Assembly (NCBI RefSeq): GCF_035222275.1
Contig: NW_026946360.1
Location: 434,001 to 498,000, forward strand
Source: Podospora bellae-mahoneyi
Lineage: Eukaryota; Ascomycota; Sordariomycetes; Sordariales; Podosporaceae
DNA: 64,000 bases
Reading direction: 5' to 3'
The translations under genes and the position numbers were made by a program. The notes below the pieces were generated by a model. The model was not told where the DNA came from and made no database searches. It worked only from the letters and a program-made list of their open reading frames with translations. Below are positions 1 to 11,272 of the stretch, in pieces (position 1 is the stretch's first letter; the number at the start of each line of letters is the position of its first letter).

Positions 1-1696
1 AATCCCCTTCTATCACTTCAGGAAGCAATCTTTCCTGCGAATATGCTGGCACGTCTGGACAAACAGGTCAACAGGAAAAAAGAATCCGTGGGGGTGGGCC
101 TGCATCCTTTGAACGGGTCATCATCGATCAGTTGATTTTCGCAAGGAACCGCGGGTCTGGAGCTTTCTGTCCAACCCCCTGGCAACTTGACGAGCTTAAC
201 AGTTTCTTCCCCCTGTACCCCAATTTCGCAACCCCTGTCCATGGATACTGCCAAGAAACCTTAAACAGATCAATTGCTCCTCGCGATCTTATTCTCCATT
301 TGTTTGAGGCCTCGATGTCCACAAAAGTTTCACCGTCTTCCTCGTCAATTGGCGTTGTGGAACAAGGAGATTGTGGGATAAAAGTGAATCGCCTCAGCAA
401 ACTTCTCACCAGATAATATGATCGACACGCTCTCACACCCTCACGACACACCGATCCCACGAACGCGGGGAGAGAGGTAGCCGAATCCAGGGTTGAAGGA
501 CGTTGGGATGGTGATGATGGACGCCAATTGGCGGGGGCGTCTGACCACTGCTCCTAACAGCAGGAAAATCCAAGTTGTGGAACCAGCGTTGGCTGGTAGG
601 GGACCCCGCGAAGACGCTTTGGGAAACGATCGGACTTGGCAGCAGCTGGTGCCTTTGTTCTCTCGCAATGCCTCCCCTTTGATGTGAGTGCTTGGGCGCT
701 TGAGGAAGCAACTTGACCGACTTTACCGGTCGCCATGATGCCATGAAGGAAGAGGCATTCTTCATGAGGTACGCCTGGTACTGAAGATGAAAGCCATAGC
801 AAACGGCTGGCATGAAGGGTTCCTGGAAGTCTACCTTACGGACCCAGCCGCTAATGTTGACAAGAACGCCGGCAACAGGGGTTTCTTTCTTCGGCAAGTA
901 TTTGTCGCGAAAATTCGGAGGCCCGAGAACTGTGTGTCACTGCAGGTCATCCCTCCGGTTAGCCTAGTGCCGACAGACACCCCTTTCTGGGAGCCGAAAC
1001 CTGATAGGTCGCAAGTGCTACTAGCCAGTGCTAGCAAAGCAAAGTGGACGCTCCCTCAGCCGAAGGAGACACGCGAGACTCCCACCGCGCTCCGCTGGGA
1101 AAGATTCGAATATGCCAAGGCCGCTGTCAGTGGCCGACTGCATGGCTACAGGGGAAGGAGGCTGGGTTTGTGCCTGCGTTGCCCCTTTGTTGTGGGGAGG
1201 TACGTAGAAAGAAGTATATCGGGTCTCTCCCCAGGCTTTCTATTACATCCTTCCATTCCCGTCCGTCTCTCTCTTGACGACCACGGCTTGTCTTTGTGTT
1301 GCGCCGTCCGTTGCTAGCGTCTTTTGTTGCATCTTCGACAACGGAGATGCTTGTATCGTCTCAGGTCCAGGCTCCCAAAGAAGACTATTGCTTGTTGGTG
1401 TCCTAGGGTTTCGCTCTGGCTGGTCCCCCTTAGCCGTGCTTGTCGCGTGGTCTCTCCTCTTTCCAGCTCTCACAAAAGACTCTCTCCCAGCCGAACAAAC
1501 CCACTCTGTCATCATCGACCCGCCTCTTCCCTCTTTTCTTTCTTTCACTCGTTCATATTATCCTTTTCCCGTCAGGGGCCAACACACTTTTTGGGTGACC
1601 ACCCTTGCTCTCAACTCACCAACACACACCCCCCGACGTGAGGGCAGTTGTGTCACCATCAAACAACACTAGGTATCTCTAAACACCACACGCAGG
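1..1696. other. Upstream region of the hexose transporter gene; no gene seen
   Basis: No open frame in the first 1.2 kb on either strand resembles a known protein or shows a convincing chain of fungal splice sites. From about 1,240 to 1,696 the plus strand becomes pyrimidine-rich, with runs such as TCTCTCTC and CTTTTCTTTC, and ends in a short A- and C-rich stretch just before the ATG. This is the usual look of a fungal promoter and 5' leader, so I assign it to the transporter gene. A GTGGGG box at 1,192-1,197 fits the CreA consensus SYGGRG, which could matter for a sugar transporter, but one such match is expected by chance. Confidence 0.5.
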
Positions 1697-3537
1697 ATGG
1701 TGGGCGCGGTGGTATACCCGCTTTCGGGTACGGCCGATTTGTCCAGGATCGAAGCTCCAGTGACCTTCAAGGCCTATCTACTCTGCGGCTTCGCAGCGTT
1801 TGGTGGCATCTGTAAGTCTGTCTGCCCTGTAGTGGCATATGGTCGAGGTTGGCTAACTCAAAGGGTTGTGCAGTCTTTGGATATGACACCGGATGGATGT
1901 CGGGTGTGTTGGGAATGCCTTACTTCATTACTCTATACACAGGATTGCAGTATAACTACGAAACCGGAGAACCAGTAGATGTCCCCAAAACCGAGTTCGG
2001 TCTTCCTTCCTCTCAAAAGTCTCTCATGACATCGATCCTCTCCTGCGGTACCTTCTTTGGAGCTCTGATTGCCGGTGATGTCGCCGATTTCCTCGGCCGC
2101 CGTCCTACTATCATCATCGGGTGTCTCGTCTTCTGCGTCGGATGCATTCTCGAAATCATCTCGACCAACCAGGAAGTGCTATTTGTTATGGGCCGTTTGG
2201 TATCAGGTGTGGGAGTCGGTTTCATTTCCGCCGTTATTATCCTGTACATGGCCGAGGTTGCGCCTAGGAAGGTTCGTGGTGCTCTTGTGTCAGGGTATCA
2301 GTTCTGTATCACGCTTGGTATTCTACTCGCCAACTGCGTGACATACGCCAGCTCGAACCGAAACGACACCGGTTCCTATCGCATTCCAGTCGGCGTCCAG
2401 TTCCTATGGGCCATCATTCTAGGCATCGGCCTCTTTATCTTGCGTAAGTGGCCTCGTGCGGGCGCTGAAAAGGTCCAACTGGCAGACTAACTTGAATATC
2501 AGCCGAGTCCCCCCGTTACTATGTCATGAAGGGCAAAATCGATCTTGCCGCCAGGTCTCTCTCGCAAGTTCGTGGTCAGCCACTGGACTCGGATTACATC
2601 AAGGATGAGTTGGCGGAAATTGTCGCAAACCACGAGTATGAGATGCAGATTATTCCCCAGACTAGTTACATCGGCTCGTGGATTGCTTGCTTCCAGGGTT
2701 CACTGCGCAAAGGCAACAGCAACCTCAGACGTACCCTTCTTGGTTCTGCCATGCAAATGATGCAGCAGCTCACCGGTAAGCCAAGGAGATTTTCGTTGTC
2801 GTGGGACTTGATGCTGACCCAGAAAACCAGGTATCAACTTCATCTTCTACTTCGGCACCACCTTCTTCCAGCAGCTTGGCACGATCCAAAACCCATTCTT
2901 CATCTCCCTTGTCACTACGCTCGTCAACGTTCTGTCCACGCCGATTTCCTTCATTGCTGTCGAGAAACTCGGCCGTCGTGTTCTTCTTAACTGGGGGGGT
3001 GTTGGCATGGTCATCACACAGTTCATTGTCGCCATCGTTGGTGTAACCGAAGGCCGCCCGGAGGCCCAAAACGACGCTGCTGTCAAGGTCATGATCGCCT
3101 TCATTTGCATCTACATCTTCTGTTTCGCTTCCACCTGGGGTCCGGTCGGCTGGGTCATCATCGGCGAGTGCTTCCCGCTGCCCATCCGTTCTCGTGGTGT
3201 TGGTATCTCGACAGCCTGCAACTGGTTCTGGAACTGTATCATTGCCGTTATCACCCCTTACATGGTGGGCAACACACCCGGCTCGGCCAACTTGGGCCCC
3301 AGGGTGTTCTTCATCTGGGGGTCTCTCTGCATCGGCTCGACACTTTTTGCGTACTTTTTGGTTCCTGAAATGAAGGGTCTGACACTCGAACAAATCGACA
3401 CGATGATGGAGGAGACTACACCAAGGAAGTCGAGAAGCTGGAAGCCGACGTCCACTTTTGCCGCGCAGATGGGACGTGTCAGGGACGAGAAGGGCAGTGC
3501 GAACCAGCAGGAGTTTGCTCCCGAGTCGGAGCCGTGA
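1697..3537 (+). CDS. MFS hexose transporter (HXT / RCO-3 type), four exons
   Basis: Major facilitator sugar porter expected to import glucose or a related hexose across the plasma membrane. Exons are 1697-1811, 1874-2443, 2503-2775 and 2831-3537; the introns of 62, 59 and 55 nt have GT-AG ends and CTAAC or CTGAC branch sites, giving 554 residues, normal for the family. Family motifs appear in order: FFGYDTG at the end of TM1, DFLGRRPT in the first cytoplasmic loop, GRLVSGVGVG, PESPRYY before the central loop, QQLTGINFIFYFGT in TM7, EKLGRR, and PEMKGLTLEQID after TM12, a variant of the usual PETKG. The first exon contains RIEAPVT and the start of TM1. The tail after TM12 is only about 60 residues, so it lacks the long cytoplasmic tail of yeast Snf3/Rgt2 sensors. 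Family is certain; transporter versus RCO-3-like sensor, and exact substrate, cannot be told from sequence. Confidence 0.95.
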
Positions 3538-4131
3538 GAGGCCTTTGATAAGTGCGAAAGACGATGTTATGTCTTATGAGACATGACGGGCTGGTGGCGG
3601 CGGTTCGGGCCGGGGCGGCTTGGGTGTTAGTCTACGCAATAATTCGGATAAGGGGGGATGTGTATTTGTGATTGTGGGTGAGGTTTGGTTGGATACCCGG
3701 TGGGCAAAGAATGGAGCATCGAATCTTTCAACATCACTACGATACTATACTTTTTTTACTGCTTTTCTTTTCTTCGTCATATAGCACCATCTGACTCGGT
3801 CAGTCCAGCAGACACTGTGTTCAAACTCGACGACAACAGCAGACTTCAAATTATATATTGCCGACTTCTCTTTCTTGGCTCCATGTCTTATTTTCCGTCT
3901 TGTTGAACAAGGTTGCCTTTTTTGTGCGCAGTGCGACATGTATCACCGTCACGTGGCAGTGGAACGGTAGGTTGCCTGCCGATGCAGGCAACCTACCTAC
4001 CGACTCCGAGGCATTCTTTCCCATCTAGTGAGCAATTTCAAAAGAAGCTGTCGGCACCGACGATAAGTTCACTATCGACTGGTCTCCTTACCCCAACCTC
4101 CAACACCCACGACTACAATTTCCGCAATTAC
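3538..4131 (+). other. Intergenic region: transporter 3' end and GCN5 promoter/leader
   Basis: This 594-nt stretch separates two genes on the same strand. The first half is the likely 3' untranslated region of the transporter. The second half, with T-rich runs and then a C-rich leader containing a perfect hairpin (listed separately), probably contains the GCN5 promoter and 5' leader. No separate gene is seen. Confidence 0.5.
3966..3997. repeat. Perfect hairpin, 14-bp arms and 4-nt loop, upstream of GCN5
   Basis: Positions 3966-3979 read GGTAGGTTGCCTGC and positions 3984-3997 are its exact reverse complement, separated by CGAT. It lies about 135 nt before the GCN5 start and could form a stable stem in DNA or in the leader RNA. 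The GGTAGGT/ACCTACC core recurs in other upstream regions of this window (for example 34.45-34.8 kb and 58.6 kb). Confidence 0.9.
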
Positions 4132-5453
4132 ATGGCACCCGTTTCAAACAAGAGAACCAACAAGATGAGCAATGGAAAGCGCGATGACTCCCAAGAACCG
4201 CTTGCGGCTCGGTTCGCCAAAAAAATAAAGCTCTCACACGATGTACCAGAGACGAGTTCTTCGGTCAAACTCCCAGCTGCCTCTTTGAGGATTCCTTTCC
4301 CCGAAAAGGTGAGTAACTGCCACCGCTATATCAGTCCTAGTTTGGATACCCTGACCGCGTTGCTGATCTGGTATTAATGTAGCCTGCAGTTGTTGAGGAA
4401 CGAAACGGTGAAATCGAATTCCGCGTGGTCAACAATGACGGCAGCCGAGAGCACATGATCATATTGACAGGCCTCAAGTGCCTGTTTCAAAAGCAACTTC
4501 CAAAGATGCCCAAGGACTACATTGCCCGCCTCGTCTACGATCGCGCCCATCTGTCGCTCGCCATCATCAAGAGACCGTTGGAGGTCATAGGCGGGATAAC
4601 CTTTCGAGAGTTCCGCCAGCGGGAGTTTGCCGAGATTGTGTTTTGTGCCGTGTCGTCCGACCAACAGGTCAAAGGATATGGAGCCCACCTCATGGCCCAC
4701 CTCAAGGACTACGTCAAGGCAACCTCGCCAGTGATGCATTTTCTCACATACGCGGATAATTACGCGACAGGTTACTTTCAAAAGCAGGGCTTTTCTAAGG
4801 AGATCACCCTCGACAAGGCCATATGGATGGGTTACATCAAGGACTACGAGGGAGGGACGCTAATGCTCTGCTCGTTGGTCCCTCGAATTCGATATCTGGA
4901 GTCCGGTCGTATGCTTCTGAAACAAAAAGAGACCGTGCAGGCCAAGATTAGGTCTCTGAGCAAAAGCCATGTCGTCCATCAGCCGCCTGCTCAATGGATC
5001 GTTCAGAGCAACAGCGGCGCCGCTCTTACCCCCATCGATCCTCTCTCCATCCCTGCCATTCGAGCCACAGGCTGGTCCCCAGACATGGATGCCTTGGCCC
5101 GTCTCCCTCGTCGCGGACCTCATTTCAAGGAGATAAGACGCTTCCTGTACCAGATCCAAAACCACAAGCAGGCGTGGCCTTTTCTGGCCCCCGTTAATAG
5201 AGATGAAGTTCCGGACTATTATAAGATTATAGCCAACCCGATGGATCTCTCTACGATAGAGGAGAGACTGGAACACGATGCATACGCGACACCTAAGGAT
5301 TTCGTTGCGGATATGAAGTTGATTTTCAGCAATTGTCGGAAGTACAATGATGCCACGACGGTCTATGCCAAGTGTGCGGCGAAGCTGGAGAAGTACATGT
5401 GGGGTCTGGTGAAGGAGATCCCGGAGTGGTATGAGCTGCTTGAGGGCCAATGA
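4132..5453 (+). CDS. gcn5: Histone acetyltransferase GCN5 (SAGA/ADA catalytic subunit)
   Basis: Transfers acetyl from acetyl-CoA to lysines of histone H3 as the catalytic subunit of the nuclear SAGA and ADA coactivator complexes. Exons are 4132-4308 and 4383-5453 with a 74-nt GT-AG intron in phase 0, giving 415 residues, typical for fungal GCN5. The GNAT domain spans about residues 74-230: [11 protein letters not shown] holds the catalytic glutamate (about E143, equivalent to yeast E173), and [10 protein letters not shown] (154-163) is the acetyl-CoA loop. The Ada2-contacting region follows, and a bromodomain fills about 308-415, with [19 protein letters not shown] and the acetyl-lysine asparagine in CRKYND. 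A basic N-terminal segment (RFAKKIKL) resembles a nuclear localisation signal. The start at 4132 is the first ATG giving a plausible N-terminus; a second in-frame ATG at 4165 is an alternative. Confidence 0.97.
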
Positions 5454-6847
5454 TTTCTGTGTTTGATTTTGGGGAGAGTTGAGGCGGGTGGTTTGAAGCT
5501 GGGTCCTGAGCGGTTTCATACAGAGTAGCGGCATGGTTCGGGCGTTTGTCTTTCTGTTCAACAAGGCTTCATAGGAGTCCAACTGGTCCAGCAGCTCTTA
5601 TCCATGTTATGGGCTTTGTACTCATCATTTTCTGATGTAATCAACTTATGTCATATTTGAATGGTAGAGCCATACACCGGTTTGGTCTTCGTTGTTCCTG
5701 AAACCGCATAACCCAAGTTGGGGCCCGGGAATCTGTTGGGGATGTTGGATCATTTTGAGACTAAGCTGGTGGACGAAGAGGGAGTAAACAATCAATAGTA
5801 TATAAAAATAATTAGCATTGTTGAGCAAGTATAGGTAGTTACCTCTATCAAATGTCCGGCCTTGCAAGGAAAAAATATTTCAAGATCTTCTTTAATGGTC
5901 ACAACAGTATGGAGCAGTCGTGATATTTCAGAGCATTCGAAAACAAGTTCCAACACGACCAATATGTCCCTCGACCGCGCTCGTTGGGGACATCATGCAG
6001 GTTCAAGAGATCACCGGTCTTGACACCTGATGAACTTTGAAAAATCAAAAGGATACAGATTCATTGCCACCATGTATTCGTGGGCTCTGACATATTGTGA
6101 AATTCTGCTGTGGTAGGCACTTGACAGACCCAGATCACTTACAGCCTTGTGGCATCGATGAGGTAAAAAGGTGTTGTAAGTGAGGCCTGGCCAATCATGT
6201 TACACGACTTACTGGTTTGCGCACGGTCCACCCCAGATCCCGAAGCCTCTCACTTCAGCCGGGCTCTAACATCTTATTAGACATCATTAGAATTAAAGAT
6301 TGCCCTTCTAACAGAAACTTCGCTTCTCCATCATTTTTTGTCTATAACTAACAACATGCATGTTAATTGGATTATGGCTTCCTGTTGGCGTGCCCTTACA
6401 GTGCACCCGCTCGCCGATTGACGGCCCGGCGTGAGTCACAGGCCATGTTCACAACCGTCCAATGGAGACCGGGGCGGAATTTGAGTGCTGTTGGTGCCGG
6501 GACAGAAATGCGTGCGGGGCAGTAGCGTGCCGTCAGTGTCCATGCAGTTGTGTCTCACTTGTGTTGGAACAGCTCATGATCACCAACACTGACTGGCCCG
6601 GCAAGGCAGTGAAGCAGAAAACCGACACCTGCAATCGTGCATTTTCACGCCGACATCGAGAGTGAGCGCAGGCTCTATTTGTTTAAGAGAGCCCGATTCC
6701 TCACGACTACCATCACATCTTATCTCTAAGGGCATTCAGCCATTGTGTGTCCTTGATATCGAGGTTTTTGACAACTGCGGAATTTGTTCCACTCTTTGTA
6801 GAGCCTGAGCCACCTGCCTCCCGCCCAACCTCAAACAGCCTGGAAAA
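5454..6847. other. Intergenic region between GCN5 and the ABC-F gene
   Basis: About 1.4 kb. The first part is the likely GCN5 3' end. The middle (about 5,750-6,350) is AT-richer and contains only short open frames without recognisable protein. The last 150 nt should hold the ABC-F promoter and leader. I see no RNA gene or repeat family. Confidence 0.5.
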
Positions 6848-9231
6848 ATGACGTCCGCCAACTCCACTTCCGCAACCACTATTCTTTGCACATGCAAACA
6901 AACCCGCTTTCACATCTCTGATCGTCCCAACTACCGCGAGGTTTGCCTCCCACCTATCACATTCGATTTTCCCACTAACTTCCTTGTAGCTTGACATCTC
7001 AGGCCTCAACATCACCATCGTGCCCGGTGCCTCTTCCCCCTCTTCAACAACTACAAAGAAAGGGAAGGGCAAGGCTGGAGCAGAAGGTACCGAGATCCTG
7101 AGCAATGCCGACCTAAAGCTCAAAGCGGGCGCACGATACGCTCTTGTCGGCCGCAACGGGGCTGGCAAATCCACTTTGCTGAGGGCCATCAGCGAGAAGC
7201 TTATCCCCGGAATACCGGAGGAGGTCAGAGTGGGAATACTCCAACAGACTGGTATACCTGACGACGCAGACGACGATGAGTGGAAGGATGGAGGGCCCGA
7301 AACAGGAGGGCAGACAGTACTGGAGCAGGTGGTAGACCGAACTACTGCCAAGGGTGAGGTGGAGAAGGACATCAAACAATTGACTAAAGGAGTCAACGAT
7401 CCTGACCCATATGGGACTCTGAGAGCTGTGCGGAAGTTGAAGTACGAGAGAATGCAAAAGAAGCTGTTTGTCTTGGACAAGGACGCCAGTCTAAGGAGCG
7501 GAGCGAGGGGGTTACAGGCCAGAAAGGCGTTGGTGGAATTTGAGAAGGAGGTTGAAAAAGCTGAAAAGATGTGAGTTTGTTCGGAGGTACCAGGACAGGT
7601 GATAGTAACCATACAACAGGAATGATCAGCCAGAGGAGGAAATCTCGGCCGAGATACTGCAAGCAGAGATCCAAGAGGCGGCAGATATGCTTGCGGAGCT
7701 GGAACTACAAGTCGAACCAACTCGGCTGGCTGACATTGAGTCCCGGGCAAAGAAAATCTTGACCGGCCTAGGGTTTACGGATGCTTACATGGCCAGGCCC
7801 GCAAACACCCTCTCAGGAGGATGGCAGATGCGGAGTAACCTTGCCGTGGCTCTGCTTCAGGAGACAGACATCCTGATTCTGGACGAGCCGACCAATTTTC
7901 TCGACCTTCTAGGTATCATCTGGCTTCAGAAGTACCTGGAGGGGCTGGAGGATATTCACCCTACACCTCCCACTCTAATCTTGGTGTCCCACGATCGCGA
8001 CTTCACCTCCACGGTGTGCACTGATCTGATGATACTCAAAGACAGGGGCCTCGCCTACTTCCACGGCGACCTGCCAACCTACGAGGCTGCCCAGACCGAG
8101 CGCAAGCTCTACCTCACCAAGATGAAAGATGCCCAAGACAAGCAGAAAGCCCACATTCAAGACTCCATCCAAAAGAATATGGCTGCGGGCCGGAAGAACG
8201 ACGACCAGAACAAGCTCCGCCAGGCCAAGTCCCGTCAAAAGAAGCTCGACGACCGTTGGGGCATGCAAGTTAACGCAAAGGGCCACAAATTCAAGCTCAA
8301 CCGTGACATGGCTGGCTATCACGAATCGGCAAGAGAGGCAATTGACATCCCTAAAGATGACAAGTCTGTGTCTATTTCCTTGCCTCTTCCGCCAGACCTC
8401 CGCTTCCCCGGCCCGTTGATATCACTTGAGAATGTCAGCTTCCGCTACAAGATCAAAGGCAGGCCGGCTCACCTGGTTGTACCGACACTCCAAGACATCA
8501 CCCTGTCTGTCTCCATGGGCGACCGCATTGGCATTGTCGGTCTCAACGGTGCTGGCAAGTCGACACTCATCCGGCTACTAGTCTCGGATCCTACCTCATC
8601 GACTTCTGGATCGATGTCCGGTGCAATTCAGAAACACCCGCGGCTCAAGCTAGGGTATTATTCCCAGCATGCAGTCACCAGCCTGCTATCTCTTGGCCGG
8701 GCAGCACCATCTCTCACCGCTCTATCTCTTTTAATGTCCGAAGCTGCTGGAGTGATGGAAGAACCAGACGTGCGGGGACTGCTAGGATCTCTCGGTCTCC
8801 CAGGCCGTCTGGCATCTAATGTGCCGCTGACAAAACTTTCCGGTGGCCAGCTCGTCCGCTGCGAATTGGCCAGGTTGCTCTGGAGTCACCCTCACTGCCT
8901 GGTGCTGGATGAACCGACTACTCATCTTGACTACGAAACTGTCACGGCCCTGCGGGAAGCGCTGAGATACTGGCCCGGCGCCGTTGTCTTGGTATCCCAC
9001 GACCGTTGGTTCGTCAAGGGTGCTGTGGAGAATCTGAAGGATGAGGATGTGGACAGTGATGGTGAAGCCGACGATGATGAGGAAGACGAGGAGGAGCAAA
9101 AAAGGAGGAGACTGGTGTATAAGCTCGTTGCTGGGAAGGAAGGGGGCAAGATGACGTTGCTTGATACTGGTGGTGTCAGCCAGTTTGAAGAGGGAGTGGA
9201 GAAGAAGGTGAGGAAGATGATGGCCACCTAG
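6848..9231 (+). CDS. ABC-F family ATPase (soluble twin-cassette, GCN20/ARB1-like)
   Basis: Soluble ATPase with two ATP-binding cassettes and no membrane segment, as in proteins acting on ribosomes (ARB1 in ribosome biogenesis, GCN20 in amino-acid starvation signalling). Exons are 6848-6940, 6990-7570 and 7620-9231; introns are 49 nt each with GT-AG ends. The first intron has a CACTAAC branch site. The product is 761 residues. Cassette 1 has Walker A GRNGAGKST (85-93), signature LSGGW (289-293), Walker B ILILDEP (309-315) and LVSHDRDF. Cassette 2 has GLNGAGKST (532-540), LSGGQ (631-635), Walker B CLVLDEPTTHLD (about 651) and VSHDRWF. The charged helical linker at about 380-440 matches the P-site-tRNA interaction motif of ABC-F proteins. 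A very acidic stretch precedes the C-terminus. The short N-terminus lacks the long GCN20 extension, so this may be an additional ABC-F paralogue. Confidence 0.92.
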
Positions 9232-10473
9232 GCTTCGAGGTAGTTCGAAGTCGAATGTATGTGAGCGACATTGTTTAGAAATGAATTTTGCTACGAATTT
9301 GGTGTTTGCTTCTTGACGTTACTACCCTCCTCCACAACTTCATCTTGTGAAAACTAATGATACCTATACCTTTGTTGATGGCCTGACGAATACAAACAGA
9401 ACAACCCATGAAGAGCCCCCCTCCCTTCTCCCAAGCTCGTATTCCCATCATCAAGCACCAATGTACCGACTGTGCCTACTCTCGACGTTACACACCCTAC
9501 AAGAAGCTAACGAGGATTCGAGCATGTTTTCCTTGACCAGCTCCCCGTAGCGCCGCGAAAGAGGAATCATGCACGCAATCATGATCGCCGGATCTCCGTA
9601 TCTCTTTCTCTGACTGCCTTTTCTCCCTTATGATTCGCAGATCCCACAGAAGGACAAGCACCTCGAACATCTTCCCAGGTATTCCGTCGCCCAATTGTTT
9701 GCTTCCCACAACAGAGCTACTCGGAGATTGGTACGCTGTGCTCGCTCAACCACCCATATTTCCATGTAGACGGCCAACACAACCTTTACACCTCGTGACC
9801 GAGAAGCCATGCATCTGGATATTGACAGCACTGCATAAACATGTCTTGCAGCTGCTGAAGAAAAAGCATGCATCCAACGATTCAACAAAAGAACATGTCA
9901 CAAGAAGCAGGACCAAAAATCTGTGCAAAGTTGGTATGTTACTGTCTCCAGCGTAATTATAGGACAAGAAGAGTTCTACAATCCCTCTCTTCCATTCTCT
10001 CTTACAACATATTCCGTAACAAAAAAAAATCACAAAATGCCCGAGACAATCCGTCCAAGAACAGTCTCGGCAGTGTATCAAGTTGAAGAGTATAAAACAA
10101 GAAACCCAGCTGGCTTCCCCCCTCGCATCCAGTCCTGTCCCTTGACTTCCGGAAGTTCCCACACCCACAGGGCATGATGGCCAAAAAAAACAAAAAAAAC
10201 AAGCACGCTGCGTCGTAAAATGGGTTCTAAAGCATCCCTGGAAAAATAACGTGCTCCTTTGCCCAATATCCTTTGGCAGAAAAAAACCAACCAAATCCAT
10301 TTGTCGCCCGGAAACACGCAACATTCCAACTCTGCACAAACAAAGGTGATTAAGGCTTAGGTGTGCGGGCTATCAGGTCGTGTCTCATGTCTCGTAAAAG
10401 CAGTGTGCCCTCGGAAATCCATTGTCCTGTGGTGTTCATGTCAAACCTCCGAGGATTTGGTGCCGTTAGGAGT
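9232..10473. other. Convergent intergenic region, ABC-F and GPI-protein 3' ends
   Basis: The two flanking genes converge here, so both 3' untranslated regions should lie in this 1.24 kb. It contains A-runs near 10,020, 10,185 and 10,270, which read as U-runs in the minus transcript. Open frames on both strands are unlike known proteins. Confidence 0.5.
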
Positions 10474-11272
10474 TTAGAGAAGAGCGACAACACCGGCAAT
10501 GAGGAGCAGGGCGCTGACGGGAGCGGCGAAGGTACCAGCGGCACCCTCAGCGATGTTGGAGACGGAAGGAGCAGGTGCGGAGGGCGAGGGAGAGGTGCCA
10601 AGGGAGACGGTGCTGTTAGACGCGCCACCGGTAGCAGAGGCGGAAGCCGAGGCAAGACCAGAGCTGGTGATGGTGATGGCAGCCGAAGTAGAGTTCTTAC
10701 CACCAAAGACGATCGAGCTGCTGGCGCTGGTACTGGTAGTTGTGGGAGGAGCGGTGGAAATGACCTCGGTGCTGGTGGTAGAGGTCGAAGTGGCAGGAGG
10801 GGTCTGAGAGACGAGACCACCAGTCACCTCGAATGCAGCAGCGCAGGCCTCAAGGTCCATAGAGTTGGGGCAGCACCACGTCTCACCGGCCTTGTCGGCT
10901 GTGCAGTAGTAGCCAGCGTCGCAGGAGTCTATGTTACGCGTTAGTCATGAGCTTTTCCAAACATCACGATTGTCAGCACATACTGCCAGACTGATCGGGG
11001 CAGCACGTCTGAGCCGCTTGAGCGTTGAAGCAGTGCACCTGGTTGTCGGTGGAAGCGCAAGTTGTGTAGCCGGCACCGCAAGCCTCCTCGCAAGTGTTTC
11101 CCTCTCCACACACGGCCTGCTCTGGCTGGTACCCGGGGGTATCTTGACGGCGACCGATGGAAAACAGGGAGCGGGTCGACATCTTCACGAGCTGAGGCTT
11201 GTAGGGTTGCTCGGCAGCGACGTTGACGGCGAAGGCGAGAGCCGCCAGAGCGGTGATGGATTTAGCGAGCAT
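10474..11272 (-). CDS. Secreted cysteine-rich, GPI-anchored serine/threonine-rich protein
   Basis: Predicted cell-surface or wall protein. Exons on the minus strand are 11272-10984 and 10928-10474, joined across a 55-nt intron (donor GTATGT, branch GACTAAC, acceptor ATAG), giving 247 residues. Residues 1-20 form a signal peptide (MLAKSITALAALAFAVNVAA). A cysteine-rich domain of about 90 residues follows, with paired cysteines such as QTCCPD and ETWCCPN and the GYYC motif, shared with fungal proteins annotated as GPI-anchored serine-rich proteins. A Ser/Thr/Ala stalk of about 90 residues should be O-glycosylated. The C-terminus ends in a hydrophobic tail (FAAPVSALLLIAGVVALL) preceded by small residues, as expected of a GPI signal. 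The molecular function is unknown. Confidence 0.88.

Noticed and set aside
2770-3393. Long minus-strand open frame of about 200 codons inside the transporter
   Set aside because: It is the antisense shadow of exon 4, whose codon bias keeps the opposite strand open; no protein-like motif is seen.
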